Source: Cytobacillus sp. S13-E01
GTDB taxonomy: Bacteria; Bacillota; Bacilli; Bacillales; Bacillaceae_L
Assembly (NCBI RefSeq): GCF_029193815.1
Contig: NZ_JARFVC010000004.1
Span: forward strand, 1 to 64,000
DNA: 64,000 nucleotides
Reading direction: 5' to 3'
Part shown: positions 8,915 to 20,626 of the stretch, piece after piece
Numbering within the stretch: the first letter of the stretch is position 1
Layout: every line of letters begins with the position of its first letter
Translations under genes and position numbers: made by a program
The notes under the pieces: model-generated
Databases searched by the model: none
The model's input: the letters and a program-made list of their open reading frames with translations, nothing else
Told to the model about the DNA's origin: nothing

Positions 8915-9373
8915 ATGCTCGGTAGGGTATATAAAGGTTTTTTCTCAGTTATTTTTACAGTCTGTAAGCTTATGCTGGCCTTACAGGTGATAATTACTTC
9001 CTATATTGTATTTGGACGATATGTTTTAAATAGTACTCCTCCCTGGGGAGAACCTGCTGTACTAATGCTGATGGTTTGGTTTTCACTCTTAAGCAGTGCT
9101 TTAGCGTTGAAGGATAATGCGCATATTCGAATGAGCATTATAGATTTGGTCTTACCAAATAGAGGAATAAAAATATTCCACGGATTTTACTATGTTCTTA
9201 TCCTTCTTTTTGCCCTGTTTATGGTAATAGCAGGTTATGAATTGGTTCAATTAACCTCTACAAGTATCATTCCTGGCTTAAAAATCTCCTCGGGATGGTT
9301 GTATGCATCTGTATTGGTATCAGGCATCTGTATTTTAATAGCGTTGCTGGGGAAAGTGAGGAAACTATCATGA
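8915..9373 (+). CDS. dctQ: TRAP transporter small permease subunit
   Basis: This 152-residue membrane protein has four predicted helices (for example VCKLMLALQVIITSYIVFGRY and IKIFHGFYYVLILLFALFMVI). It carries the DctQ hallmark PPWGEPAVLMLMVWFSLLSSA and the usual AHIRM motif that follows. It pairs with DctM to form the secondary, ion-driven transporter. I start it at ATG 8915, using GTGGGGG as ribosome site; the GTG at 8903 lies within that site. The stop overlaps the DctM start by four bases (ATGA). Confidence 0.88.
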   Translation: MLGRVYKGFFSVIFTVCKLMLALQVIITSYIVFGRYVLNSTPPWGEPAVLMLMVWFSLLSSALALKDNAHIRMSIIDLVLPNRGIKIFHGFYYVLILLFALFMVIAGYELVQLTSTSIIPGLKISSGWLYASVLVSGICILIALLGKVRKLS

Positions 9374-10665
9374 TAACAGATCCAATAGCGGTAACAATCC
9401 TTTTAGGCACTTTCTTGTTGTTAATTTTACTGGGATTTCACATTGTTTTTGCAATTGGAATTGCGACAATTGTAACCACTCTATACATTGACATTCCATT
9501 AATGACTGTGGCTCAAAACATGGTGAAAGGAATAAATGTATATGCACTAATGGCTGTCCCTTTTTTTATCATTGCAGGAGAAATCATGGGCTCCGGAGGG
9601 ATATCCAATCGCTTAATTGAGTTTTCAAATTCTTTAGTTGGATGGGCTAGGGGTGGGTTAGCGCAAGTAAATATTGTGGCAAGTATGTTTTTTGGAGGAA
9701 TCTCTGGTTCTTCAGCAGCAGACACCTCATCTATTGGATCAGTACTCATTCCAATGATGAAAAAGTCAGGTTATGATGCAGAGTTTTCAACCTCTGTAAC
9801 AATGACAAGCTCGGTTCAGGGTGTGTTAATTCCACCTAGTCATAATATGGTGCTGTTTGCACTCGTAGCAGGTGGTGTATCAATCGGTGAGTTATTTCTA
9901 GCCGGCTTAGTTCCAGGTGTGCTTTTAGGAGTAGCCTTAATGATTTATGTATACGTTCTTGCTATTAAACGTAAGTATCCTGTTGGAGAAAAATTTAATC
10001 TAATGGTTGCTTTTAAAACCTTTTGGAGATCTATTCTCGGACTAGGAACGGTATTCATCGTTGTAGGTGGGGTTATCACAGGTGTGTTTACGGCTACTGA
10101 ATCAGCAGCAATTGCAGTTGTTTATGCCTTAATTGTAACCTTCTTTGTCTATCGGGAAATTCCATTGCGGGAGTTAAATGGAATCATGGGTAGAAGTATT
10201 ATGACGCTATCGATTGTCATGATTTTAGTTGGAACATCCAGCGCTTTTGGATGGCTGATTGCTTATTTAAAAATCCCAGCTTTCATTTCAAGTAGCATAT
10301 TAGGCTTTTCTGATAGTAGATTTGTGGTCATGATCATTGTTCTGGTATTACTGCTAATCCTAGGAATGTTTATGGATATGGCTTCTTTGATTCTTATTAT
10401 GACTCCTATTTTGTTGCCAATCGTAACCCAAGTAGGTGTTGATCCAGTTCATTTTGGAGTCATTATGATGCTGGCCTTAGGAGTTGGTTTAGTCACACCT
10501 CCGGTAGGATCAACTTTATTTATCGGAAGTGCGATTGGAAAGGTTAGCATTGAACGTTTGTCTGTATCCATGCTTCCTTTCTATGCGATTATGGTAATTA
10601 CCTTATTGCTTATCACCTTTATCCCAGAGTTGGTATTGTTCGTACCGAATTTGCTAATGAAATAA
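9370..10665 (+). CDS. dctM: TRAP transporter large permease subunit
   Basis: This is the main translocating subunit, 431 residues with about 11-12 membrane segments. The family motifs are MVKGINVYALMAVPFFIIAG, MFFGGISGSSAADTSSIG, VQGVLIPPSHNMVLFALVAG and PPVGSTLFIGSAIG. The ATG at 9370 overlaps the dctQ stop and follows gaggaaac; a longer frame extends upstream inside dctQ but repeats no family sequence, so it was not used. Together with dctPQ it should import an organic acid with sodium or protons. Confidence 0.93.
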   Translation: MITDPIAVTILLGTFLLLILLGFHIVFAIGIATIVTTLYIDIPLMTVAQNMVKGINVYALMAVPFFIIAGEIMGSGGISNRLIEFSNSLVGWARGGLAQVNIVASMFFGGISGSSAADTSSIGSVLIPMMKKSGYDAEFSTSVTMTSSVQGVLIPPSHNMVLFALVAGGVSIGELFLAGLVPGVLLGVALMIYVYVLAIKRKYPVGEKFNLMVAFKTFWRSILGLGTVFIVVGGVITGVFTATESAAIAVVYALIVTFFVYREIPLRELNGIMGRSIMTLSIVMILVGTSSAFGWLIAYLKIPAFISSSILGFSDSRFVVMIIVLVLLLILGMFMDMASLILIMTPILLPIVTQVGVDPVHFGVIMMLALGVGLVTPPVGSTLFIGSAIGKVSIERLSVSMLPFYAIMVITLLLITFIPELVLFVPNLLMK

Positions 10666-10678
10666 AGGGTGTGAAACC

Positions 10679-11101
10679 ATGAATTGTAAAATTAAAAATC
10701 TCTCTCCTAATAGCTTTGCAAAATTTGGCGGCGTAATAGAACCTGGGGAAGAAGCTGGATTTGAGGTGCTCTTACAGGAAAAGGAACAGGTAGGCTGGAG
10801 ACTAGCTATCTCTAGAATTGACAACAAGGGGATTGGAAAGCTCGCAAGGCATCCTAATACGATCGAGTATTTTGCCCCTTTGAATGGAATCCCTTTGATG
10901 TGTGTTTCGGGAACGAAAGAGCCAAGTGATCTACAAGTTTTTTTATTAGATAAACCTATCTATATTCATAAAAATATTTGGCATGCAACAATGTCTCTCT
11001 CGGATTACGCAGTGTTATCAATCTGTGAAAATCTTTATGTTGAATCAGAAGAGTATGTCTTGAATACTCCCTTAGAAGTGGTTGTAAAGGAGGTAGGGTA
11101 A
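10679..11101 (+). CDS. Ureidoglycolate lyase (AllA)-like cupin
   Basis: This 140-residue protein resembles the AllA fold: it opens with FAKFGGVIEPGEE, then GWRLAISRI, ARHPNTIEYFAPLNGIPL and KPIYIHKNIWHATMSL, where the His residues would sit in the cupin pocket. AllA cleaves ureidoglycolate, but family members occur in many sugar-acid clusters with no purine genes and with other or unknown activity. Here the neighbours are a TRAP transporter and aldarate-type enzymes, so purine catabolism is unlikely. It starts 13 bp after dctM and is followed after 5 bp by the MBL gene, within one operon. Confidence 0.65.
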   Translation: MNCKIKNLSPNSFAKFGGVIEPGEEAGFEVLLQEKEQVGWRLAISRIDNKGIGKLARHPNTIEYFAPLNGIPLMCVSGTKEPSDLQVFLLDKPIYIHKNIWHATMSLSDYAVLSICENLYVESEEYVLNTPLEVVVKEVG

Positions 11102-11106
11102 GAAAA

Positions 11107-12066
11107 ATGGAGTTATTTCCAGGTATTCATCGTATTGAGGTACATTATCAAAATCGCTATTTATTTCAGCATATCTTAGTCGGTGACGATAATCTCCTGT
11201 TTGTTGATGCAGGGGTGGCTACAACACCGAGTGAGGATATAAAACCATATGTTGATGAGAAAAATTTAGTTAGAACACAAGGACTCTATTTACTAGTTAC
11301 GCACAATGATGCAGACCATTGTGGTGGGATTTGTAACCTTAAACGATTTTTCCCTCAGTTAACGACTATGGCTCACCGTCTGGAAAGTGATGATATCGAA
11401 GATCCGAATAGGACGTTAAAAAATAGATATAACGAATTGGCACACTTAGGTGTTTCCTATAGTAAGGAAAGAAGTGCACAACTTTTAATAAATTTAGGGG
11501 ACAAATGTCAAGTTGATCTGAGGATGGTTGGCTATGAGGAGTTTCATTTGTCCGCGGATTGGAAGGTTCAGTTCTACTACTCCCCAGGGCATACCAAGGG
11601 TCATATGCTAGTCTATGATCCGAAGCATCGTCTCGCCATTATAACGGATGCAATACTTGGTAAGGGTGTTAGTAATCGTGATGGAGAACTGATACTTTGC
11701 CCTACCTATCGTTTTACAGATTTGTATTTGGAAACGATTGATTTAATTGAACAATTAGATTTGGATTATTTATTAACGAGTCACTTTCCTCTTATTTCAG
11801 GGAAAGAGGAGATTGCTAGATTTATAGCAGAAAGCAAAGAATTTGTCGTTTCGGTTGAGGCGTATATTCTAGAAACACTTGAAAGAATAGGGCAGGTTTC
11901 GTTAAAGGATTTACTAAGTGAAGCTGGACAAAAGCTTGGCAGCTGGTCTGAGGAAAAGAACTTTGATTTATTTTATTGTCTCCAAGGTGGTTTAGAGGAA
12001 CTAGAGCGTAAAAGGTTGATAAGACCTATAGAAACGAATTTTGGTGTTAATTGGATAAGGTGTTAA
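11107..12066 (+). CDS. MBL-fold metallohydrolase
   Basis: The protein (319 residues) has the metallo-beta-lactamase fold motif HNDADHCGG for two metals, the later ligands in SPGHTKGHMLVY and the Asp in IITDAILG, and TSHFPLISG near the end of the domain. The C-terminal part (about 250-319) looks like a small winged helix (LEELERKRLIRPIE), as in many MBL hydrolases. A lactone or thioester hydrolase would fit a sugar-acid pathway, but the substrate cannot be read from sequence. It is spaced tightly between the AllA-like gene and the SDR gene. Confidence 0.75.
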   Translation: MELFPGIHRIEVHYQNRYLFQHILVGDDNLLFVDAGVATTPSEDIKPYVDEKNLVRTQGLYLLVTHNDADHCGGICNLKRFFPQLTTMAHRLESDDIEDPNRTLKNRYNELAHLGVSYSKERSAQLLINLGDKCQVDLRMVGYEEFHLSADWKVQFYYSPGHTKGHMLVYDPKHRLAIITDAILGKGVSNRDGELILCPTYRFTDLYLETIDLIEQLDLDYLLTSHFPLISGKEEIARFIAESKEFVVSVEAYILETLERIGQVSLKDLLSEAGQKLGSWSEEKNFDLFYCLQGGLEELERKRLIRPIETNFGVNWIRC

Positions 12067-12086
12067 CAAAAGGAGGTGGAGTAATA

Positions 12087-12845
12087 ATGAGAACAGCAAT
12101 CGTAACGGGTGGTGGCTCAGGCATCGGAAAAGCCGTCGCTATCGAGCTAGCAAATGAACAGTATCGAGTGGTCGTGGCCGACATTCATGAGGAAAATGCC
12201 GGTTGTGTAGCAAATGACATCAATCATAGTGGAGGAGAGGCATTGGCTTTGTATGTGGACCTTACCGATGAACATTCAATTATTCAGGTGGTTGAGAACA
12301 CGATTAAATGGACTGGTTCGCTTGATGTATTAGTAAACAATGCTGGTGTTAATTTTAGATATAGTGTTGAAAACTGTCCTTCTGATGAATTTGATAGTTG
12401 TATAGCAATTAACCTAAAAGGTCATTACTTGTTTTCAAAGTATGCGATTCCCTTTTTAAAGAAGGCACGAGAGGCGAGTATCGTTAATATTGCCTCCACC
12501 CATGCATTTCGAACTCAGCCTCAATTCTTTCCTTATCATTCGGCAAAGGGCGGAATGATTAGCATGACAAAAGGAATGGCAATCGATCTAAGTCAGGATG
12601 GAATCAGGGTGAACGTGGTATGTCCTGGTTTTATTAAAACAGCGATTATGGATCCATCTTTTTATGAGGAGGAAAGCTCATTTATGAAAAAAGTCCTTCC
12701 TTATCATCCTTCTGGGCGAATCGGTCAGCCCGAGGATGTAGCGTATGCCGTTTCTTTTTTAGCCTCTGAAAAAGCATCCTTTATTAATGGTGAGGTATTA
12801 ACAGTAGATGGTGGAAGAAACGCATTAACCTATACATTGGATTAA
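12087..12845 (+). CDS. Short-chain dehydrogenase/reductase
   Basis: A classical SDR of 252 residues. The cofactor motif is TGGGSGIG (near residues 7-14), the structural motif NNAG follows, and the active site is Ser (NIASTHA) with YHSAK. The proline-glycine switch VNVVCPGFIKTAIM and the C-terminal GEVLTVDGG are typical. An Asp after the second strand (VVADIHEEN) predicts NAD preference. I use ATG 12087 behind aaaggaggtgg; an upstream ATG at 12051 overlaps the MBL gene without a ribosome site. It probably oxidises a hydroxyl of the imported sugar acid. Confidence 0.88.
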   Translation: MRTAIVTGGGSGIGKAVAIELANEQYRVVVADIHEENAGCVANDINHSGGEALALYVDLTDEHSIIQVVENTIKWTGSLDVLVNNAGVNFRYSVENCPSDEFDSCIAINLKGHYLFSKYAIPFLKKAREASIVNIASTHAFRTQPQFFPYHSAKGGMISMTKGMAIDLSQDGIRVNVVCPGFIKTAIMDPSFYEEESSFMKKVLPYHPSGRIGQPEDVAYAVSFLASEKASFINGEVLTVDGGRNALTYTLD

Positions 12846-12863
12846 CGAAGGGAGGATGTATTG

Positions 12864-13676
12864 ATGCCTCCATTTGAAAAATTAAACTATATGCATCTAT
12901 CTATTGATGATGTCATTGAAATACTAAGAGAATTAGAGTTGAACGATTTTCAGTCGGTTTGGGAGCATCCAATTTTTGCGATGCTACAACGGTTCAATAG
13001 TCAGTATGGGGCGGTTTTTTCGCTATATTGCTTTTATGAAACGAAGGATGGCCAGTGGAAGCTCGATCAGTTATCTACTCGTTATAAGGATGAGTTTAGG
13101 GGAGCGTCCCATTGGCTCCGATTTGGCTTTCATGGAAAGGGTTATGAAAGTCAATATGGCTATAGTGAGGATAGCATTGGTTCTGATGTGGCCAGTGAAC
13201 ACTATTCTCTCGTGAACAATGCCATTTGCACCTTTGCCAGTTCGGCTGTCATAGATACCATTCCAAGAATCCATTTTTATAAAGGGACCTTGGAAACGAT
13301 TCGGAATTGGAAAGCTTCAATGTACGGTATTAAGGGCCTACTAACAGCTGATGATTCAAGGGAGGAGGTTTATTATTTGAACCAAATTCAAAGAGCAGGG
13401 CTTGTAAACTATGATGACTATTATGATTTGGAGGAACAGCTTTATTTTATTCACACGGATTTAAGACTTGAGCATGAAGAGAACCCTATTGATGTACTGG
13501 AAGCTAGAGCCACTAATCCACAGCACCATGAACAGCAGCGGAGTCTATGTATTTTTACTCATGAGGATCAATTACAGGAAGCATCCATGATCCTGAAAAT
13601 CGAGGACTGTTGTAAGTGGGCTTCTAACAATGGCTATCGTTTTTCCTTTCCAATGGATCAGGTGCCAATCCAGTGA
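12864..13676 (+). CDS. Uncharacterised polysaccharide-deacetylase-like protein
   Basis: I recognise the pattern of a carbohydrate-cluster family but no studied member. Visible motifs are MHLSIDDVIEILREL near the start (Asp-Asp as in NodB-type metal sites), YGAVFSLYCFYE, SHWLRFGFHG, IPRIHFYKGT, GLLTADDS and SLCIFTHE. This succession of acidic, His-containing and Thr-His segments resembles a divergent polysaccharide deacetylase barrel. Length is 270 residues with no signal peptide. ATG 12864 is placed correctly behind gggaggatg. It follows the SDR gene by 18 bp and precedes a broken hydrolase gene. Function is unassigned. Confidence 0.6.
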   Translation: MPPFEKLNYMHLSIDDVIEILRELELNDFQSVWEHPIFAMLQRFNSQYGAVFSLYCFYETKDGQWKLDQLSTRYKDEFRGASHWLRFGFHGKGYESQYGYSEDSIGSDVASEHYSLVNNAICTFASSAVIDTIPRIHFYKGTLETIRNWKASMYGIKGLLTADDSREEVYYLNQIQRAGLVNYDDYYDLEEQLYFIHTDLRLEHEENPIDVLEARATNPQHHEQQRSLCIFTHEDQLQEASMILKIEDCCKWASNNGYRFSFPMDQVPIQ

Positions 13677-13691
13677 GGAGGATATGAGACC

Positions 13692-14318
13692 GTGCCATTA
13701 CATCCGCAAATTCAAAGGTTCCTAGATTCCCAGCCTGTTCAGCATGCAAACCAAGCTTCGACTGTTGAAGAGCTGAGATTAAGAAATGCTGATATGACCT
13801 ACCCTCTAGGTCGGCTATTTTTTCTGTAGAAGATAGAGTGATAGAGGGATGTGGGTATAACATCCCTATTCGTATTTATACACCAGAAGGGAAGGGTCCT
13901 CATCCTGTTTTTTTTGTATTTTCATGGCAGAGGCTTTGTACTGGGGAATTTAGAAACCCATGATGTCATCTGAAGGCAAATTGCGAATATCGCGAACCAT
14001 AAGGTTATTTCAGTAGATTACCGTTTAGCACTGGAACATCCTTTTCCTTCGGCACTTGGGGAAATTACACCCTTATGCGTCGCTGACGGAAGCTAGCTCT
14101 CTGGGTAATCTATCACGAGCTCTTATCGTTACTGAGAGTATGACATCCTACGTGATGAGGGGGGAATGTATGCTAACAGGCTTGAATGGGATGGCGTTGA
14201 AACGTTATGTAAACGAACCGATGGTGTAAATCATGGTTTTTTAAACCGGTTTTATAAAATAGATGAATCAAAAGAGATCTTTCAGTTAATAGCGGAATTT
14301 TTGAATCAGAAAGAGTGA
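13692..14318 (+). pseudogene. Alpha/beta hydrolase (HSL/Lip-type) remnant
   Basis: Fragments in several frames spell the hormone-sensitive-lipase-like family: VPLHPQIQRFLDSQP at the GTG start 13692, then SVEDRVIEG and IPIRIYTPEGKGPHP, then in other frames FHGRGFVLGNLETHD (the oxyanion motif is normally HGGGF) and VISVDYRLALEHPFPSAL, and at the end DGVNHGFLNRFYKIDES. The part with the nucleophile GDSAGG is missing near 14060-14090, so a deletion accompanies several frameshifts and stops. It stands in the operon between the unknown protein and the DapA-like gene and was presumably an esterase of the pathway. Confidence 0.75.
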
Positions 14319-14335
14319 AGAGGAGGAGACTTACT

Positions 14336-15265
14336 ATGAGCTATGCGCAGTTTAGCAAAAAACTAGAAACGATTTCTGGAATTAGTATCACACCATTTAA
14401 GGAAGGCTCAAAAGAAATTGACTGGGATGGAGTAAAGGAGAATATTGAGTTCTTGCTCGAAAATGGAGTAGAGGTGATTGTACCATGTGGTAATACAAGT
14501 GAATTTTACGCGCTAACGCTTGATGAGGCGAAAGAAGAGATTAGAAGAGTAGTAGAAATTGTTAATGGGCGTGCTACAGTCGTAGCGGGAATTGGCTACT
14601 CTCTCCAAACCGCCATTAGGCTGGGGCAATATGCTGCAACAGTTGGTGCAGACGCTGTAATGATACACATGCCTGTACATCCTTATACTACAGAAAGTGG
14701 GTTAACCTCTTATTTTAAAGGAATTATTGAAGCATTGGATATTCCTTCTATTCTTTATTTTAAAGACCCAACTATTAGTGACAATGTTCTCAAGGAGCTT
14801 GCACCTCAGGAAAAGCTTGTTGGGGTGAAGTATGCAATAAATGATTTACCTCGGTTTGCAAAGGTTGTGTATGAAGTTCCTAAAGAACACCACGTTACAT
14901 GGGTTTGCGGGACAGCAGAAAAATGGGCACCCTTTTTCTATAGTGTGGGAGCCAAAGGATTTACTTCAGGACTTGTTAATCTATTCCCACAAAAGTCCTT
15001 TGAAATGCTTAAGGCTATGCAGGCGGGTGACCAGGATACTGCTTGGAATGTTTGGCGCGAAGTATTACCATTTGAGGACTTACGTGCAAAATACAACAAT
15101 GGGAACAATGTAGTTGTCATTAAAGAGGCAATGGAGTTGATAGGTCTGAACGCAGGTGTAACAAGAGAGCCGGTTGCCCCTTTAAATGAAAGCGACAGAA
15201 AAGAAGTGACAGATATACTTAAAAGCTGGGGTTTTGAACTAAAGGTTGAAAAAGTGAAAAATTAG
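14336..15265 (+). CDS. DapA-family lyase, likely 5-dehydro-4-deoxyglucarate dehydratase
   Basis: A class I aldolase-type barrel of 309 residues. The Schiff-base lysine is Lys165 in VGVKYA and the conserved tyrosine is Tyr141 in SILYFKDP. The start [11 protein letters not shown] and the [10 protein letters not shown] loop are like those of KdgD proteins, which dehydrate and decarboxylate 5-keto-4-deoxyglucarate to 2,5-dioxopentanoate. The next gene is an aldehyde dehydrogenase, exactly the pair found as ycbC-ycbD in B. subtilis. ATG 14336 follows gaggaggagac and is preferred to 14315. Other DapA-family sugar-acid aldolase activities remain possible. Confidence 0.78.
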   Translation: MSYAQFSKKLETISGISITPFKEGSKEIDWDGVKENIEFLLENGVEVIVPCGNTSEFYALTLDEAKEEIRRVVEIVNGRATVVAGIGYSLQTAIRLGQYAATVGADAVMIHMPVHPYTTESGLTSYFKGIIEALDIPSILYFKDPTISDNVLKELAPQEKLVGVKYAINDLPRFAKVVYEVPKEHHVTWVCGTAEKWAPFFYSVGAKGFTSGLVNLFPQKSFEMLKAMQAGDQDTAWNVWREVLPFEDLRAKYNNGNNVVVIKEAMELIGLNAGVTREPVAPLNESDRKEVTDILKSWGFELKVEKVKN

Positions 15266-15285
15266 GATGGAAAGGGGTAGAGGAA

Positions 15286-17930
<2,645 letters not shown>

Positions 17931-17945
17931 TGGGAAGTGGGAATT

Positions 17946-17981
17946 AAGCGGAAGTTTGAATTGACTTTCGCTTCTTTTTTT
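17946..17981 (+). terminator. Terminator of the TRAP/sugar-acid operon
   Basis: AAGCGGAAGT pairs with ACTTTCGCTT (one G-U) around a short loop, followed by a run of seven T. It stands 16 bp after the enolase-superfamily gene. Confidence 0.85.
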
Positions 17982-18061
17982 GATTAACAATTACTGTACA
18001 GTAGACTAAATACTGCGCAGCTAATAACTTCTAATGTGAAGGAATTACTTATACTTTACTC

Positions 18062-19347
18062 GTCCGGAAATTACATCCTTCCGCCAGCTTTGTAAGTAAC
18101 TTGTTGACCCAAAGAATCGTGCTTGCCGTAACTTTATCGGCACTCCGAACATTAAAGATGTCCCTGTACATAGTAGCCTGAGCCATTTCCGTAAAGCGGT
18201 AACACTAGAGTTGTTTTATATGTTTTTGTTTGACCTTATCGGTCAAGCCCTGAAGTTAGATGACTTTTTACGAACACCCTTGCAGGCATTGATTCCCGAC
18301 CTGTCTACGCACTCGTAAATGGATACAAGAAGAAACTTTGTCGCTGTGAAAACTAAAGAAAAGTGTGATTGCGAAAAAAAAAATTCCGATCCCGATGCAA
18401 AGGTTGGTGTTCAACGGAACAAGGCAAATCAAAACAAATTTTTTATTGGCTATCGTAAGCATTCAATCGTGTGCCCTACACCATCAGGCCCAATTGTGTT
18501 ACTATCAATTATTCTCCCACCAGACACTTCCGATGTGAATGTACTACTCCCATTGCTTGAAAAACTTAAGCAAATAGGAGATCTAAAGGTAGAGTATCTA
18601 GCGGCTGATTTAGGTTATTTTAGTGCTGAACATCAGGAAGTAGCTCAGGTTGAATACAACGTAGCAGTTGTGACAGACTTTAAGAAAAATACCCTTATCC
18701 CAGAAACCTGTTCCCCTGAAGGGAAACCTGAATGTGAGGCTGGACATGAGCTAATCTGGGATGGATTTGACAGAAAAACTTATACGTCCTGGTTTAATGG
18801 TGAAGAAAATAAATGCATGTCATGTCCACTACAAACCACTTGCGATAAACAATTTAGTTTCTCTTTTAAAGAAACCCCGTTTTTCTATGGGCCAGTTCCA
18901 CAAGGGTCTAAACCGCAAAATCAAATGCTTCACTTTCGTAAGCAAGTGGAACTAGCCTTCGCTCATGAATCCAATTAGTTGGATTCTGTTATATGCCATA
19001 AGAAGGTCCCTGTTAAAACAACGGAAAGAGTACAATCCTTTTTCAAAAGATAAGAAAGTATAAAAATTTGAACCTAGTTTTAGTGTCTAGCTCCGGGCGC
19101 CATCGACTCGAGGTCATAAGCCAATCCGTCCGGAAGGTAAAGAACAACCTTCCAGCCGGCTTGTCTTATGCTTGTCGCCGATAGGCGGGCGCCCTGCGCT
19201 TTTCTTATTATGAGGGATACATTTCGACTGATCCAACGAATAATCAACCATGTGCGGCAAACTGTCTTGCCAACAGATCATGTAGAAAAAATACAGGAAT
19301 TACAAATGGCACAGGTTGAACAGATGCCACTACCTTTAGCTGTCTAG
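18062..19347 (+). pseudogene. IS1182-like transposase, broken and interrupted by a repeat
   Basis: Pieces in order: SHFRKAVTLELFYMFLFDLI and FLRTPLQALIPDL, a stop at about 18316, then 18319-18978 with KVGVQRNKANQNKFFIGYRK (DDE-type core start), a LAADLGYF segment with the second Asp, and CMSCPLQTTC, a cysteine cluster typical of IS1182 and related transposases. A stop at 18978 is followed by ICHKKVPVKTTERVQSFF, then the 163-bp repeat (19045-19207), then DTFRLIQRIINHVRQT to LPLAV and a stop. The last piece is open and its assignment to the same gene is inferred. It is certainly non-functional. Confidence 0.65.
19045..19207 (+). repeat. 163-bp structured repeat, copy 1
   Basis: Begins AAAAGATAAGAAAGTATAAA and ends GCGCTTTTCTTA; the ends are imperfect inverted repeats. 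Inside are GTGTCTAGCTCCGGGCGCC near the left and GGCGGGCGCCCTGCGC near the right, which pair, around an inner hairpin built on CCGGAAGG/CCTTCC. It splits a transposase remnant. Confidence 0.85.
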
Positions 19348-19378
19348 TTTTTCACTTCGAGAAACACGGGGACGATCC

Positions 19379-19808
19379 GTGCGCCACGAAGGGCGCATCA
19401 TATAGTGGGTGGGACTCCCACTAAGTAAGATTTAGCAAATCACTTATAGCGAGTCTTGGACATTACCGGGTAACTTGTAATGTTAAGCGTAGACAGCAAG
19501 CTAGTAGGCCGAAAGCGTAAAGTTGAAGGGATAGAGCCTCGAAATCCCAATTGGGAAGGTTGATACTTTGGATCGAGTAGAAAACAACACTGCGTTATTC
19601 GTTATGCGAGAATAAGGTAGCTTCCCCGGGGTCAGTGACCTTGGTATGCTAGACACCGTTATGATGCGTCAACGTGGGAGACCCTAAGTGCTCTTTACAC
19701 AGAGGAAGTCGGGCTGACAAGCGATAATAAAGTTAGGAGGTCTAATGCCTTAGGGAGTCAGATTACTGCATAGTACCTTTGAAACAGGGTAATGCCTGCG
19801 GAGGGAAG
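19379..19808 (+). mobile_element. Group II intron 5' fragment, second copy
   Basis: Nearly identical to 2901-3330. It starts with the canonical GTGCG and ends abruptly at gagggaag, before the position where the other copy enters its protein gene. On the left it is joined to GAAACACGGGGACGATCC, half of the dispersed CACGGGGAC palindrome; on the right a similar half (GAAACACGGGGACAGTC) follows at once. No reverse transcriptase or catalytic domain V remains, so it cannot splice alone. Confidence 0.7.
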
Positions 19809-20030
19809 AAACACGGGGACAGTCATCTTGTTTCCCTGATTATTCCCATTCCGACTAATTTATAAATATTTTTTTTCAGGAAAACTAGAAGAAATTTAGA
19901 ACCAGTTGTTGAATATCAATATAAAGAACGGCAAATTCTGCTTATCTTCAAAACTATCAATTCACACACCCACTCTTTTATTCTCCAATCGAATCTACAA
20001 ACATTCATTTCATTTATTAAATTAATCATC
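19809..20030 (+). other. Gene-free AT-rich spacer
   Basis: The stretch holds a degenerate palindrome half at its start and otherwise AT-rich sequence in which I see no gene, RNA or repeat. No open frame has a ribosome site. Confidence 0.4.
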
Positions 20031-20070
20031 TTTTTTGAAACACGAGGACCGTCCCCGTGTTTCAAAAAAA
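20031..20070. terminator. CACGGGGAC-type palindrome, bidirectional terminator
   Basis: TTTTTTGAAACACG-AGGACC-GTCC-CCGTGTTTCAAAAAA is a near-perfect palindrome of about 38 bases with A/T runs on both sides. Degenerate relatives occur at 4370-4412, 19361-19378, 19806-19838 and 26672-26699. Confidence 0.7.
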
Positions 20071-20330
20071 GAAACCCTCCAACTTCTTTGTAACGGGTTT
20101 AGTTCAGAGGCGCAAACATTATAAAACACAAAGCAAAACGCGCTTGAATCCACAATATAATTCACAGTGCGTTTTTTATTGATTTATCAATATTTTGGGG
20201 AATCTTAATTGCATACCGTTTCCCTAATTCACATAGGAAATCACAGGGTATGAAATAATTATTGGAAGGTGTGTGAAGTTTTTGTGATTTAGTACGTGGA
20301 TTATAATTGAGTAACCAGTGATATTTAAAA

Positions 20331-20514
20331 TAAGCGGAGATTTTCCGGTTAGACAGCACGATAGAGCTCGGTTCGGGGTATATAAGCGGAGATTTTCCGA
20401 TTAAGCAAAGCAAAGTTACCCATTTTTACGCTTTTTGAGTCAATAGTCGGAATTTTTCCGTCTATTTAAGCTATTTTCGGTGCTATTTCCTAATTAAGCG
20501 AAATTTCTCCGCTT
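20331..20514. repeat. Cluster of four AAGCGGAGATTTTCCG motifs
   Basis: Copies at 20331-20348, 20383-20400, about 20445-20460 (diverged) and 20494-20514 (complementary orientation: AAATTTCTCCGCTTA). Each is a short interrupted palindrome (CGGAGATTTTCCG). Such motifs are common between genes of Bacillaceae; no function is known to me. Confidence 0.6.
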
Positions 20515-20595
20515 ATTTATCAAACTCGCATTAGCATCTAATGGACTTGTACAACTTACGGGTGGTTTCGTGAAAAAAAGGAAATTTTAAAAATA

Positions 20596-20626
20596 GCTTA
20601 GAGATATTTGCATCTCTAAGCCATTT
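20596..20626. terminator. Stem-loop, probable bidirectional terminator
   Basis: GCTTAGAGAT-ATTTGC-ATCTCTAAGC is a perfect ten-pair stem with T-rich sequence on the plus side and TATTTTTAAAATTT on the minus side. Confidence 0.6.

Noticed and set aside
9295-9369. N-terminal extension of DctM
   Set aside because: It overlaps dctQ in another frame and lacks a ribosome site; ATG 9370 gives the normal length.
13624-13863. Minus-strand open frame over the broken hydrolase gene
   Set aside because: The plus strand carries the recognisable hydrolase fragments; the minus frame is a shadow.
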